Source: Erythroxylum novogranatense
Taxonomy: Eukaryota; Streptophyta; Magnoliopsida; Malpighiales; Erythroxylaceae
DNA: 64,000 bases
Direction: 5' to 3'
Assembly: GCA_029891385.1 (NCBI GenBank)
Contig: CM057224.1
Span: 4,464,001-4,528,000 of the forward strand
How positions within the stretch are numbered: the stretch's first letter is position 1; each line of letters starts with the position of its first letter. Positions 1 through 13,029 of this stretch are shown one piece after another. The notes beneath the pieces are model-generated. The model saw only the letters and a list, made by a program, of their open reading frames with translations, ran no database searches and was not told the origin of the DNA. Position numbers and translations under genes: made by a program.

Positions 1-1525
1 ACAAATCTTTATACAATATAATTACATAAAAAGGCACATAATACATGTTTACGCTATCACAAACAATTATGCATTCAAAATTTGAGAATCATAGGAAACC
101 ATTCAAGAGTCATTTAAGTAGCTCATTGCTCAATTATTAAAAAGTTACCCACCTTGACTTCTTTGATTCGGAACTTGGATATCTTAACCCAATTGATTAT
201 CTCGACCCTCCTCAATCTCCAAACGCCTTCAAAGACCTAAAACAAAGCATAAGAATGCTAATTAATAAAAAGCACCTATGCTGGAATTTTCCAAGACTAT
301 AGAAACTTGACTTTAATCTAACCTAACCATTCCTAAACCTTTCCTAAGCTATACTAACTATAACCCCTATCAATTTACTACATTATTTTCGAAAATTCTT
401 AATCCCTAGGGCCATACACCCATGTTGATTTTTTTAACTAAGCCACTATACTTCTTCTTTTTTTTTTTTTCACCAATACCTTTCAAACCACCATTATTAA
501 TCAAGCTAACAACAAAACCCTACCAAATCAATTCTTAAATTTTGAAACCCTAGCCTACCCAAATCTGATTTTTTTCTCCTCTCCTCCAACACAACAAATC
601 CTTCTAATCACTCTTCTAATCACCAATATGAAACAAGAAATATCAAATCCTGACCATAAAACCAAGAAATTCGAATTTTCTCTTACCTTTTCAACACCCA
701 CGAAATCTCTTCTTTTTGCTTCTAAAGATGGAAAACCTCTTTCTCTTCCTTTCTTCTTACATAAAACACAAGAACCAACCTTCCTAAAGCTTTGAAAACC
801 TACCTCCCTTCTTCTTCTTCTTCTTTTTGGATGGCCGAATCTCACTCTTCCATTTCTCCCTTTTGATTTTCGAAACCTCCTCTCACTCTCTTCTCTTTGA
901 AACTTTCGGATGGCTTAACAAATGACCTAGGTTTTTGTTTCTTTCTCACTTATTTCCTATGCAAAAATGACATCACTTAAGCTTCTCCCTTGCATTTTCG
1001 TTAGTCACTCTTTTAAGCCTTAAGAAACTTCCTAATCCTTCCATTAACCTAACTCTTTAACCTAACTCTTTTAAGCCTTAAGAAACTTCCTAATCCTTCC
1101 ATTAAACTTCCTAATCTCTTCTTTTTGTGGGCTCCCTCTTAAAAGCCCAAAAGCTTCCTTTCTTTTTCATTTACTTCACCTTAAAAACCCTAGCTCACTT
1201 ATTTGCTTTTCCCCTCATTTAAATAACATTCCAAAGGCCTAAAGGCCCACTTTAATAACCTAAAGCCTTAAAACCTTATAAACACTTCCTAATTTGTCCT
1301 AACACTATTTTATGGCCTCATCTACCATTTTCTTATTCTTTTAAAATCTAACACCAAAATTAAAATTCTAATTTAACTAAATTCCTTCAATTAATAATTA
1401 TGGCACTAAAATCCCAAATTATTCTAACCAATAGGAAATCTAATAAAACCCTAATTTCATACTAACCAAAAGACAATTTAAATTGCAAACCTATTTAATA
1501 GGAAAAAAGGGATCGGGGTCTAACA
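1..1525 (-). repeat. LTR fragment of a Ty3-type retrotransposon
   Basis: Read on the minus strand, this starts at 1525 with TGTTAGACCCCGATCC and runs off the left edge. That start resembles the 3' LTR beginning at 63893 (TGTTGGGCCCCGATTC), and both continue with a T-run, a TTAAATA/CTAAATA-like word and CAATTT, so I infer one LTR family. The rest is AT-rich and pyrimidine-rich with no credible gene; the 96-residue ORF near 555-845 looks like chance. No purine tract or primer binding site adjoins 1526, so the copy is solo or broken. Confidence 0.45.
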
Positions 1526-4500
1526 TTCCATCTACTTCTTCTATAGATGAAAGATATGTCCCTCCATATAAGAGAGAAGATATCCCTATGGGGCCTCATC
1601 ACATGCATCTTGGTAATGACTAACATGCAATCAAGTCCTAAATTTCCAATAGATAAGGATTTGGTGGGGAGGTTGAAGCTGATAGACCGCAATATAGTTT
1701 GAGAGGTAACATTGCAACTATAAACCATTCTATTATTCAACCACCACAATTGAGATTACAAGTTGATATGGAAGCAATCATAGAAGTAGTTTATGAATTA
1801 TATGGACTTGGTTTAAGACAACTTGGTTGTCCAGAATTCCAAAAGCCTTATCTAGAATAGATTGATAAGGAGAATCCTTATCCTCATGGCTATAATGCGC
1901 AGATTCAACTTATTTTATAATAAAGATGGTCAATCCACCATTAAACATGTCGTTATATTCACCATAAAATATGGAAAATTAGTCAATCATGAAAACTCAA
2001 CTAATTTAAACTCAAGTTATTCCCAAATTCATTGGCAGGGGCCACTTTTTGTGGTATGCTTTGTTTCATACTCAGTTTTTTAGGATTGAACCTGAAGTTA
2101 GCATTGTCAAGGGTCACTTAAAAGAGCGGTGATAATGTTGATATGTTCATTACTCATTTTAGCTGATATATTCATCACTCATTTTATCAAATATATGAAA
2201 TTTTCTCAAAATGGGTTGGACATTGAACCATAGAAGAATTTGAAGGAATGGAATTTTCTGATTTCTATGAGTTGGTAGCAAAAGTCACCAAATATGAAGA
2301 GCTCATTAGGGAAGAAGGTCACCGCAAGAAGATTTTACTAGGAATTTATACTACCAACATGAATTCCTACTATTTGATAGTAGCCAAAGTCAATATCTTT
2401 AGAATTTGCATTTGGCCCTCTTTGAAGCGTAAATATGTAGAAGTCAAAAAGAAAATGCAAACTCCATTGATCCAAGTTTAGTACACCTTTAATATTTCGA
2501 AAACATAGGAGATCTTTTATTATTTATTACAAAAAAAAGTTTATTACATTAACCACAAAGCATAGAATTCCTATGAAAAAGAAAACTAAAGGATTACAAA
2601 TATCATAATACTTAGAGCTACTTGACAAATTCATATTGGAGATTTAAGAATGATATCTAAGACCGTATCAATAAAGGAATGTTGATGTTGGTTGAAGCTG
2701 ACTAGACTATGTTGAAAGACGAAGACCTTATTCCACAATTAACAATTATTAGTGCTACTGAATTCCATTTGTGCCTATTGTTAGACATTAAAAAGAAGTT
2801 GAAAATGTAGAAAATCATTAGCGTCAACATCAAATTCAAGAATAAGGTTTTATTCCTAAATATAATATCAACTTCAAGAATTGGGGCCAACGAATTCCTA
2901 GGATCCAACAGAAGGTAAAAATCTTAAGAAAAAAATTAACTGGCAAATTTCATACAAGTTTATAAGCAGAGAAGTAAAACTCAAATTCTAAATTATTAGT
3001 ATAGACAACCTAGACTTGTGGTGCCACCACGAGTGACACCATCTGACACTGGGAGCAAGTAAGACATTCAAACAATATGATACCCTTAACTTGAACTCAA
3101 AAACGACTTTAGCAATAGGGATTTATTGCAAAGTCTAAGACAAGTAAACCACCATTAATAGAGGATCCAATTTCAAGAAACTCATTTTATACGAAACTTG
3201 TTTTTACTGAAGAAAGTACCATGGATCTTAACAACAAAAAAGGAAGGGTAGAAGTCATTAGCAAAAAATGAGATAAGACACAAGTGAATCCTACATAAGA
3301 AGTCAACTTGCTCTGAAAGCCAAGAAGGGGACTCCTATAAGTTCATTGTGATTGGGGACAATCCTATTTAATTTCCATGTATTGTTTCATCTATAAAGCT
3401 CTCAACATTATCTGGAAAATTAATGCAAAGAGGATGGAAACCCCTCCTAAGAATGGAGAATGTAGGGTGTTACTATTGACAATAGGACTAAGAATTCTTG
3501 AAAAGGTGGTATTAGAAAAGTCAGTTGAGGTTATGTCATAGCATATAAGACCTATATATATTAAGGCTTATATCAACAGAAGATCAACTTCAGGAGTTTT
3601 GGTGGATCATAAGTCAACAGCTTCACACTGAATAAAATGATAATAACCTTAGGAAAAGAAGATACTGACTTGATCCCAACCGAAGTATACGCCATTGCAT
3701 TCAATGGTACAACTATAAGGGCATAAAGAACTCTTCCTATAAATATTACAATGGGAGGAAAGAATTCGCTAACTGTCTTCTTTGTTGTTGACACACATGC
3801 TAGCTACTAGGTCTTGTTAAGGAGGGATTGGATCCTGCCAATTTTTACATTCCATTGTCTCTCCATCAACTTTTACTTTTATAGAAAGGAGATGAAGTAG
3901 AAATCAATTGGGCTGATTTGCAGTCATTCCATACTAAAGTTGACAAGATGAAGGAAAAATTCTGTGAAGATCATATAAAGTCAGTGCAAATTTAAAAGTC
4001 ATTTTGGTGTAAGGAAGGCAAAGAAAAGATGAAAATAGAGGCAGAAAATTTGTGAAAATAACTACCATCATGCTTATTGATGGGCTAATGAAAGTTCCTA
4101 TTATAGAAGAGCGATGAGTGAATTCTCACAAAAATAATGGGTGATAATTGCACCCATATGCACCAAATATTGAATTTAATAAATCTTGGAGAATTATGAA
4201 AAGCTAAAAGGATATAAAAATGCTAAGCTAATTATTAAGGAGGAAGAATTTCCAATATAGGATGAAAGTCAATATGAAAATTTAGAATCTGCTCCTACAA
4301 ATTTTCATAACTTCAGAAATCTAAAAGGTCTTCAATACCATATGTTTAATTGCTCAACGAAACATATACAAGGGGAAATTATTGATATAATTTAAAAATA
4401 ATTTAACCCATTTAGCATTCATGTGAAAGAGGCCAAAATACTAGAAGTTTTAGAAGTCATTTGGTCAGAAAATTCATGCATATGAAAATTAGATGAGAAG

Positions 4501-4720
4501 TCCAAGATTCAAGAATTCCATAGAGTTAATACATAATTGACATGTGCTTTAAAAAATTAGTACAGGTTAATAGTTAACAAGAATATGGCCAAATGGGCTA
4601 GGAGTTAAGTAATTACAGGAAGTCTAAAATATAGAAGTTAAGGAAATAATCATAGGTAATTAGCTCAAATGTAAGAAACTGGACAGTTACAACAAAAAAT
4701 TGCTTAAGGAAATTGAAGAC
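1526..4720 (+). mobile_element. Degenerate Ty3/Gypsy gag-protease relic (copy A)
   Basis: Fragments of a plant Ty3 polyprotein survive in several + frames. About 1860-2090 holds a gag-like segment (DGQSTIKHVVIFTIKYGK in frame, then KLVNHEN). About 2215-2480 holds the gag C-terminal type GLDIEP, GMEFSDFYELVAKVTKYEEL. About 3660-3860 holds a protease C-terminal type: DTDLIPTEVY, FFVVDTHASY, RRDWILP. Stops and frameshifts are frequent, so it cannot code. I see no flanking LTR in matching orientation. The part from about 2735 onward recurs at 12045-14811. Confidence 0.6.
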
Positions 4721-4964
4721 GAATCTGTTTGGTTAGCGTCTTCAACATGTAGGGACAGGACAAGACTGGACAGGACAGGACAGGGCAGGACAAGAATTGA
4801 AGACAGTGAAATGTTTGGTTGCGATGGACAGGACAGAGAAAATTGTCTTCGTCCTGCAGATGAAAATGTGTTTGTTCTTAGTCTTTAGATGATGAATAGT
4901 GTTAATGATGTAAATGCCCTCAGTAGTGTAATAAGACTTGTAGATGTTAATAAATGTAATTTTA

Positions 4965-5066
4965 GTATTATTTTATTATTAATATTGTTAATAATATTAT
5001 TATTGTTGTTGTTATCTATAATTATAATTATAATTATAAGTATTATTATTATTATGTTTTATTATG

Positions 5067-5110
<44 letters not shown>

Positions 5111-5314
5111 TAGATTTTATACTATTATTATTTTGTATGATATTATGAATATTATTTTGATTATTGCTATTATTATAATTATTATAATAACGCATTAATA
5201 TTATTAATATTACTATAAGAATTATTATTATTATTACTATTATTACAATTGTTATTATTATGTTAACTATTATTATTATTATTATTATTACTAGTATTAA
5301 TTTTGTTAACATTA

Positions 5315-5345
<31 letters not shown>
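4965..5345. repeat. ATT/AAT-rich microsatellite block
   Basis: Long imperfect runs of ATT/TAT triplets, the cleanest at about 5069-5108. ORFs on both strands here are translations of the repeat and are not genes. Confidence 0.9.
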
Positions 5346-5346
<1 letters not shown>

Positions 5347-6738
5347 TTTTACCTACTATAACTAGTATTTGTTGATGTTCTTATTTTTAGTATGATATTT
5401 GTTATAGAAAATTAAATATGTTATTATAATTATTATTAATTATTGTTGTTATCAATGGCACAAGGTAATGCAGTTAATACCCAAGAAACTTTTGTCATCA
5501 TTAGAGAAAAGGTGATGATTGGCTTTTAACACCTCTCCAATTAGCAAACAGAAGTTGTGCTGATATCTTATGGTGCTAGGTGAATAACTATTTTTAGGAA
5601 TTCACCTAAAAATAACATGCTTTTTTAGGAAAACTGATAAAAATGAGGAAATAGACAACTACACGGGTACTATGCCTAAGATTCTCAATGAACATGTATG
5701 ATTGTTATACGGCTTCTGGTCTCTGCTAACATGATCGGCCATCCTTTAATCGTAGGGATTTCTGAAATTCTTCAAGAGCTGTGGAATGTTAATGTAAGCA
5801 TGAATCTTGGCATCTCCTTTTTAAGATGGCCAATAATGTAAGCATAAATCTTGGCAGCTCTAGACCGATTGACAAACTCATTTCTCTGTATAAAATATCA
5901 TCGCAATCCAATTCAACAAAAATTCTAGTGAATTATCAAAGGAAATCAGTAATGTTATTAGGGATATCTTTAAGATCCGAAAGAAGGTGTTCTTGTTCTT
6001 TCTCGAACAACTCTTTTCCAATTGGACCAATAGCAGCTTCATTTACTGGTTTGTCGTTGAATGACCTACCGTGCAACAACACAAATAAATGTATATATGA
6101 GATGAGTATGCAATCTCAGTTTCACCACAAGTCTCAGTATATCACAAAAACAATCTTGCAAAACTTCTTATGTGACTTCTATACTATTTTTATGGTATAG
6201 AAGTCACATATTCCTGTAAAAGGCTCAAAAAGGTAACAATAAAAGCAAGTTAAGAACATGTATGGGAATTCGTATTGTTATTGATCTAACAATAACATGG
6301 AGTTCTCAGTACCTCAAAAGTCAAAGCATACATATCAATCATAGGAGACAAATATATTGAGCTAACTCTCGAGGCAAGAAACCAAGGTCCTTATAGCATC
6401 TCGAATCTGCTGAAAGAACCTGAATTTAAAGAACCAAACTGTAGCCAATAAACAATTGTTGACAAACTAAAACCATACACAAAAACAAAGTGTAAAGAAC
6501 TAAACCTTGATAAACTGTATAACCAGGACAAATGATCAAATACTGATGGTCCAAATTGCAAAAGAGTGTAGGATGGAGCATTAAACATTTAAGAATATTT
6601 GCAAAAATTGACAGAACAATTTTATCATCTACTTTCATTATGTAAAATGTATTTAGCCCAGATGTTTTTAACTTTCCTGCAATGTAACAACCTAACTCCA
6701 AAGTTACAGTGTCAAGACGAAGATGCCAAAGCCACATC

Positions 6739-6978
6739 TCATTTAGTTGCCTTGCCCTTGCGTCTGCTGCTGCTATTCCCAGTTCCCAGAAGATAACAGA
6801 CCACAGAATCAACATCATCACCAAATATACTGTACGCCTTTATCACTTGCAGGTAGCTAAATCCCATGGACAGGACCATTTGCATCCTACTGCTCAGAGC
6901 AGTATCCTGTAAACCACGTTCTCTTGTGCCATTAGCCCTTGTCTCCCTACCTGATGATCCTGCTTCACAAAAATACAT
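6739..6978 (-). pseudogene. UBA-like domain fragment inside the insertion
   Basis: A 79-residue minus-strand ORF contains QMVLSMGFSYLQVIKAYS followed by DDVDSVVCYLL. The MGF near the start and the V-x-x-V/Y-LL end match the three-helix ubiquitin-associated (UBA) pattern. A basic tail (SSRRKGKATK) follows. I do not recognise the donor gene. It lacks the rest of any protein and sits in the transposon-like insertion next to an F-box fragment, so I read it as a captured exon; a chimeric transcript is possible. Part of the neighbouring sequence is repeated at 6444-6530 and 7046-7112. Confidence 0.45.
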
Positions 6979-7176
6979 GATTTTCTCATAATATGAAAAT
7001 CAACTCCAATTTTGTACCTTAACGGCAAAGCACCCAAACTATGGGCAATAAACAATTGTTGACAAACTGAAACCATACACAAAAACAAAGTGCAAAGAAC
7101 TAAACCTTAATAGCATTGGGGTCCTTAGCATTATTACAACAATAGCCAAATTCAATTCCAATTTCCCAGTAATAAT

Positions 7177-7307
7177 TCACCAAAATGCCACCAAGAACGT
7201 GATACACGACTAAAACGGAAAAGATCAGATGGGTCTTCCAAATACATGAGAATCTTCACAGACATGTCATCGTCAAGGCAATTAAAAAAGTCCACAGACG
7301 TCTCCAT
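7177..7307 (-). pseudogene. F-box domain fragment (At4g00755-like)
   Basis: Read from ATG at 7307 on the minus strand, the peptide begins METSVDFFNCLDDDMSVKIL and continues MYLEDPSDLFRFSRVSRSWW. This is an F-box (substrate-adaptor domain of SCF ubiquitin ligases) closest, from memory, to plant F-box proteins of the At4g00755 type. The match stops at about 7177, where TTTTG/GTGAAT resembles a splice donor, and I find no downstream exon. The full family is several hundred residues, so this is a first-exon fragment. The ORF extends upstream to 7478, but that part is unrelated sequence. Confidence 0.6.
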
Positions 7308-8954
7308 TGGAAGGAAGTAGCCCTCCTTTTGAAGTTGCTCAAAATGAAGAATAGGGAGAACACAATAGCGAATCACATACCTTGGTGAACCACCAAAGTT
7401 GTGTAATTTTAGAAATTGTCGAACCGACCCCAAACCCCAAAGAGCGAAATAGGAAGATAAGTTTTGCATATATCTCACGTATACATACAGATATATATAG
7501 AGAAAGCAAGAAAAAGAGGCATTAGGATTATTATCATCAACCAGAGTAGAGCGAAGGAGAGATATTTGAAGAGGGAACCGAAGAGAAGATTCTGCAAGAA
7601 AAGAAATTACTTACCGCGGCTATCAGTGGAGACGAAGCCGAACGAAGGAGGACGCAGTTGTGCAAGGAAGACGCAGACGATCAACACGAAGGAAGGGAAG
7701 ACGAAGACGAAGGAACCCAGCGTTTTAGGTTTCAGACGTTAAAAAATCGGGGCAGTTCCGTCATTTCCAAATTCTGTCCGTTGGACAGTTGTTTCTGTAC
7801 CACAGATTTGGATTGGACAATACTTTCGTGTCCATGTCTAGGTTGAACAGGACAAAAACTAAGCACAGACATTAACCAAATGTGATGATGGACAGGACTT
7901 TAGTGTCCATGTCCACTGTCCTCACCCCTCTGAACCTTACACTAGCACCAAGATGACTCCAAACCTATTTCAAATACATTTTGTTATTTTTTAGCTTTCT
8001 TTACTTTGCAAACTCTCGTTTGTTATATTGAATTCTCATATGTAGTTTATAATTTCCTTTTATAACAATCAATTACTTTCTTCACTTCAGATCTCATTTC
8101 GATATATCTTAGCATTTTGGTAATTTACAATTTTACTTTCTAAGTTTTTCAAAGATGACACCCACTTATATCGTTGATACAAATTAGGTAAAAATTATAG
8201 GAGAATTCCTTCATGACACATCCACATTCCAAATTAACACCAAGTAATGTATAATTATTAATTATAGTAAATAATTTTTATAAACATGTGAAAATTACTA
8301 AAATTTGTGTATATATAAATTATTAATTGTATTATATACTTTGAGAAATGTTAAAAAGTTTTTACCCTTATATTTTAGACTTTAAAAAGTCTAATATACT
8401 TCATATAGTATAGTACAATAATTATAATTTTGTGATACGTAAGAATAATATTTGAAGTCAATTATGCTTCTTACTAAATGAAAATTATTTTTACTTTTAT
8501 AATATTTTTAATTTTATAATTAAAGATTAATATTGTGCAAGTTTAAAATCAAATTTACTTTTTACAATACATGGACGTAGATAATAGCTATGATAACCTT
8601 ATTATAAATTAACATATTTTAATAAATATGCTAACTTTATAGAAGTGTATGTTGAAAATATTTTGATGTCATACTTTAATCTTTATAACATATGTCAAAA
8701 TTTTAATAAATAATGATTTCTTTCATCATAATACCATACATGCTTTTTACTTTTATATTTTTAAAACATTGAAAGATTACTATGAAACATGAAATGAAGA
8801 AGTTTTTGAATGTATCATGGTTTATAATGATTTTTTTACTTATTTAATCTTTAATTAATTTTATGACGGTCTACTTTGTAATTTATAATCATTTAGTTAA
8901 TAATAAAATGTCATATCAATTCTATGAATATATTATTTAAAAAATTAAATATTA

Positions 8955-9690
8955 TCCCATCAGTCTTTTCTTATTATTTACCATTAGTAACACACATTTT
9001 GCCATTATGAAACCTCTTTTGTAGTCAAGGTTTTTATTTGTGTTAAGCATAACGTATTCTGTAAAATCTTTCTATCTGTAAACTCTCCAAAGACTCCTTT
9101 GCTAGTACTTCAATATTTTTCTTTTTATAGGATTGAGGTTCCTTTCGGTTGGTTCTCTAGTTATTTACTTTTCTCTGTTTTATTTTAGTACTATTTTATT
9201 TCATTATCTTTTGTATTTGTATTAGTTTTATTATTCGTATCTTTATCACCTTTGGGTATTTTTAACATTAGTATTATTTGCATTTATTTTATTTATATAT
9301 AGATTTTTGGTATGTTTATTATTTTCTATTTAGTAATGTTATTATTGGAAGTGGTGCATACAACATCTTCTCTTCCACTGTTACGAGAACGTGTATGTAT
9401 TATACCCATTCGGTTGGAACTGTAATTACTACTTAATTGGTATTGTTATTATTATTAGTTTTATTTTAATTTAATATATATTTATATATTTTGTTATTTT
9501 TATTACTAATTCTATTTAATATTGTTGATATTTATTATTATTATTAATTCTATTTCATTATTTATGTATTTATTGTAATTTTAGTTACATAGAAAATTTT
9601 CATGCTAGTTTTACCTTTTTTTCTATAACTTGCATCATTCTTATATTGTCTCATTTGTATGTTGATCTATCAGAAATAACTTCTCTACTA
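8955..9690. other. AT-rich stretch unique to copy A, no gene
   Basis: Copies A and B stop aligning here and resume near 9865/16480. The stretch is AT-rich with several TTATTATT runs. No ORF or RNA gene could be supported. The small ORF at 9704-9889 is not recognisable. Confidence 0.5.
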
Positions 9691-10239
9691 TGTAGGGATA
9701 AGATTGCGTACTATCAGACCTCTCCAGAGTTCGCTTCATTGCGAAATTTCAGACCGGGTGATAACGATAGTGATAAAGATGAAGATGTATAAATTACTAC
9801 CACTGGTTATGCCAGCTGGCATCCGCATGGAAACTTCCGCCCACATTTATTCCCCCCTGAGCAATGTTAAACTGCCGTCTAGACACTAACCAAATCGAGT
9901 CATGGCTCTCAGCTTTTATATGAAGAAGAAGTCAGATTGCGACTGAGATGGTAAATTATGTGGGAGAGAATGCTTCTCGAAAATCCTTCAGATTGAATGA
10001 TACTTTCCTGCTATATTGAAGACCCATCTCTTTATTTCAGTACTCATGCCAGCCCAGTCGTTCTGGAGGAACTTGTTAAACTATAAGCAGGATGCTCACT
10101 CAATTCAAGTCCAAGACTATTTATTTAGACTAAATTCCCTCAATAGCATCCATGAAACTTTATCCACGTACTAGCTAGTAAAGCAAAAAAGAGTACATGA
10201 CCATACGAGACCGCTATATATTGAGGAACTATTATATGC

Positions 10240-11016
10240 TTAGGAAGACCCGCTATGCTTGGCCTGAAGGATCTTAGCAAACTCGACGAGTTTATCAGTC
10301 TCCGGCAACACATCTTTTACGGCGGGATTGGAAGAGAAGCTCTCAGCCCACTTCACAAGACCAGGAGTATTGGCCTCGTCGATTAGTTCCACACCACCCA
10401 TCTTCTCAGTTGCTCTAATCCATCCCAAAAATGATCCAAATGCAATATCAAGATAGCCAATCTCGTCTCCTCCAAAAAAAGCCTTCCCTTTGCTACTCTT
10501 AACATAAGCTTCCTCCAAAAGACCCAGCCCTTCTCCAACTTGTTCCACCAACGCCTTCCTCTCCTCGTCTCCCTTAGCAGTGGCAAGGCCTTTCATAGCT
10601 GGAAACCACTGCACATAACATATACTTGTCAGAGTTCCATATATTACAAAGAAAATAATGGGTGTGAAATACGTTTCAAACTAGAGGAAAAAGACAACCT
10701 TGTCATCGATATACACAGCCCAGAAGCGAGCAACCGCACGATCATAAGGATCGGTGGGGAGGATTGAGGGACCTGAGGACCAAACCTCGTCGATGTACTC
10801 TACGATGATGAGAGACTCGCAGATGGGCTTGCTTTCATGAATCAGAACTGGGATTTTCTTGTAAACAGGGTTTGATTCAAGGAGAAGCTGGCTTTTAGCA
10901 CCAAACTGCTCCTGAAGAAACTCATAATCAACGGACTTGACATTAAGAGCAATTCTAGCCCTCAACACAAACGGACTTGGCCATGCACCGATAAGCTTCA
11001 CGTCACCTTGAGCCAT
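10240..11016 (-). CDS. Tau-class glutathione S-transferase, copy A
   Basis: A cytosolic enzyme that conjugates glutathione to electrophiles. Two exons: 11016-10699 (106 codons) and 10608-10240, with a 90-bp GT-AG intron whose position is typical of tau GSTs. The product is 228 residues, the usual size. The N-terminal thioredoxin-fold domain has the catalytic Ser14 in GAWPSPFV, the glutathione-site KKIPVLIH (53-60) and E67-S68 in [10 protein letters not shown]. The C-terminal helical domain starts near [10 protein letters not shown] (91-100). [17 protein letters not shown] and [13 protein letters not shown] resemble Arabidopsis GSTU17/18, so I place it in that clade by inference. It differs from copy B at about eleven residues, including L18, E61, FLGW for IWGW, and N for K in DEANTPG. 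The ORF looks intact, with a TATA-like box about 90 bp upstream. Confidence 0.92.
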
Positions 11017-11106
11017 GGATCCACTCTTGAAAATACTCGCTCACAAGGGCTATAAATCTCTCTCAGAACCTATCAAGCTCTGGACCATATTAAGGGAGCG
11101 TAACGT

Positions 11107-11116
11107 GTATATATAG
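11107..11116 (-). promoter_or_regulatory. Probable TATA box of GST copy A
   Basis: The minus strand reads GGCTATATATACACG about 90 bp upstream of the GST start codon, a suitable distance for a plant TATA box with a short 5' UTR. The duplicate gene has an altered version at the same place. Confidence 0.55.
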
Positions 11117-11279
11117 CCAGGGAAAGGAAGACAATTCAGAACTGAATAAAGCTACGGTGTGGTGTGTAAGACAAGGGTAGGCGGTGGGTGGAAGGCATGA
11201 GATAATGAAACGGTCCAAAGGAGCGTTACTTTCATTTATGGCAGGCTTTATGACCTTTTCCTATATGGTGTTCACACCA

Positions 11280-12031
11280 ATGCCGGCCTGTCAAAAAGTT
11301 AACGCTAACTAATAAATAGCTTTCTTTTTTAGCTGTATTACCATAAATAGCTTTATTTATTAGTTATCTTGTTATATTTACAAATATTTTTGAAGTATTT
11401 GAGTTTATTTTTATTTTGAGCGTATTTTCTATACTTTAATTTTTAATTTCAATACAATTCAAAAATTAGTGGTAACAATTTAAAGGTAAATTTCTAATTT
11501 TTATTTATTTTTAACTTATTAAATATTTGAACATATTATAATTAATTTATAATTTATCATTAACATGAAAATTTTATTAGTATTTTAAATCAAAACATAA
11601 TATTAAATGATAATGTGTTTATTTATGTTTCTCTTTTTATTTAAATTATTTATTATTTATAAAATATAATTTAATAATTTAATTTTGTAATTATAATTTT
11701 ATTATACTTTTATCACATGTAATAATTATTAGATTTGTGTTCTTGTAGAGGTTTACATAAATTTAGTTATAATATAGCTAAATCAAAAATAGATTGACAT
11801 GCTTACATAGGAAACTTTTCATGTGTTTCAACTTTCATGGCTAATTGGCTAGCCGAATCACACCAACGACGGTGTACATAGTACATACCTTGTAATATGC
11901 AAGTCCTGTTCCGTCTTTAAAACACACCACATACATCATACACGCACACAATCCTCAGGACCTCTTCATTTTATGAGTCAAATCTAAAAGTTTCTGCGGC
12001 TAACCCACACCCGCCTACCGGACCACAGCCT
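11280..12031. other. AT-rich spacer upstream of GST copy A
   Basis: No gene is visible. The stretch aligns with 17880-18663 of copy B, including the shared end anchor CAATCCTCAGGA near 11950 and 18581. Confidence 0.6.
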
Positions 12032-13029
12032 CATACCTTGTTCTACTATTAACAATTATTAGTGCCACTAAATTCGATTTGTGCCTATTGTTAGACTTAA
12101 AAAAGAAGCTGAAATTTGGGAAATCATTAGCGTCAACGTCAAATTCAAGAATAAGGTTTTATTCCTAATTATAATGTCAACTTCAAGAATTGGGCCAGCG
12201 AATTCTTAAAAGTTTTAAAAGTAGAGAAGTAAAACTCAAATTCTAAATTATTAGTATAGACAACCCATATTTGTGGTGCCACCATGAGTGCTACCATCTG
12301 ACACCGGGAGCAAGTAAGACATTCAAAGAATATGATACCCTTAACTTGAACTCAAAAAACAAATTCAGTATTAGGGATTTATTGCAAAGTCTAAGAAAAT
12401 TAAACCACCATTAATGGGGGAGCTCATTTTATATGAAACTTGTTTTTAAAAGTAACATAGATCCTAACGACAAAAAAGAAAGGGTAGGAGTCATTAGCGA
12501 AAAGTGAGATAAGACACAAGTGAATCCTACATAAGAACTCAACTGGCTCTGAAAGCCAATAAAGGGACTCCTATGAGTTCATTATAATTGGGGACATTCC
12601 TATTTAAGTTCTGTGTATTGTTTCATCTATAAAGCTTTGAACATCATCTGAAAAATCTAATGCAAAGAGGATGGAAGCCCCTCGTAAGAATGGAGAATGT
12701 AGGGTGTTACTATTAGCAACAGGACCAAGAATGCTTGAAAAGGTGGTATTAGAAAAGCCAATTGAGATTATGAGACATCATATAAAACCTCTTATATCAA
12801 TAGAAGACCAACTTCAAGAGTTTTGGTGGATCATAGGTCAACAGTAAACATCATACTAAATAAAATTAAAATGATAATAACCTTAAGAAAAGAAAAATAC
12901 TAACTTGATCCCAACCGAAGTATGCATTATTGCTTTCAATGGTACAATTATTAGGGCATAAGGAATTCTCCCTATAAATATTAAAATGGGAGGGAAGAAT
13001 TTGCTAACTATCTTCTTTGTTGTTGACAC

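Larger units (their letters stand above)
4721..7935. mobile_element. 3.2-kb transposon-like insertion with captured gene fragments
   Basis: Copy B passes directly from AAATTGAGGAC (to 14811) to TAAAATTACACTAGC, while copy A has about 3.2 kb between the same flanks, so this is an insertion or a segment lost from B. Both ends are rich in the word GGACAGGAC in opposite orientations (4751-4845, and 7790-7925 as GTCCTGTCC-like words) and in TTTGGTT-type words. That resembles the terminal and subterminal repeats of a non-autonomous DNA transposon. I could not define an exact TIR or target duplication. Inside are an ATT microsatellite, a UBA-like fragment, an F-box fragment and an internal direct repeat (6444-6530 against 7046-7112). 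No transposase was seen. Confidence 0.55.
2735..12031. repeat. Segmental duplication, copy A
   Basis: The order Ty3 relic, AT-rich spacer, tau GST gene, AT-rich spacer is repeated at 12045-18663. Matching anchors include 2742/12050 (AACAATTATTAGTG), 7938/14817 (TTACACTAGCACCAAG), 9867/16484 (AAACTGCCGTCTAGACAC) and 12019/18650 (GGACCACAGCCTCA). Copy A ends at GACCACAGCCTCA and copy B starts almost at once, so the arrangement is a direct tandem duplication. Copy A is longer because of the 4721-7935 insertion and a 0.7-kb stretch near 8955-9690 not seen in B. Confidence 0.85.

Noticed and set aside
9704..9889. 61-codon ORF before GST copy A
   Set aside because: Not shared with copy B and matches no family I know.
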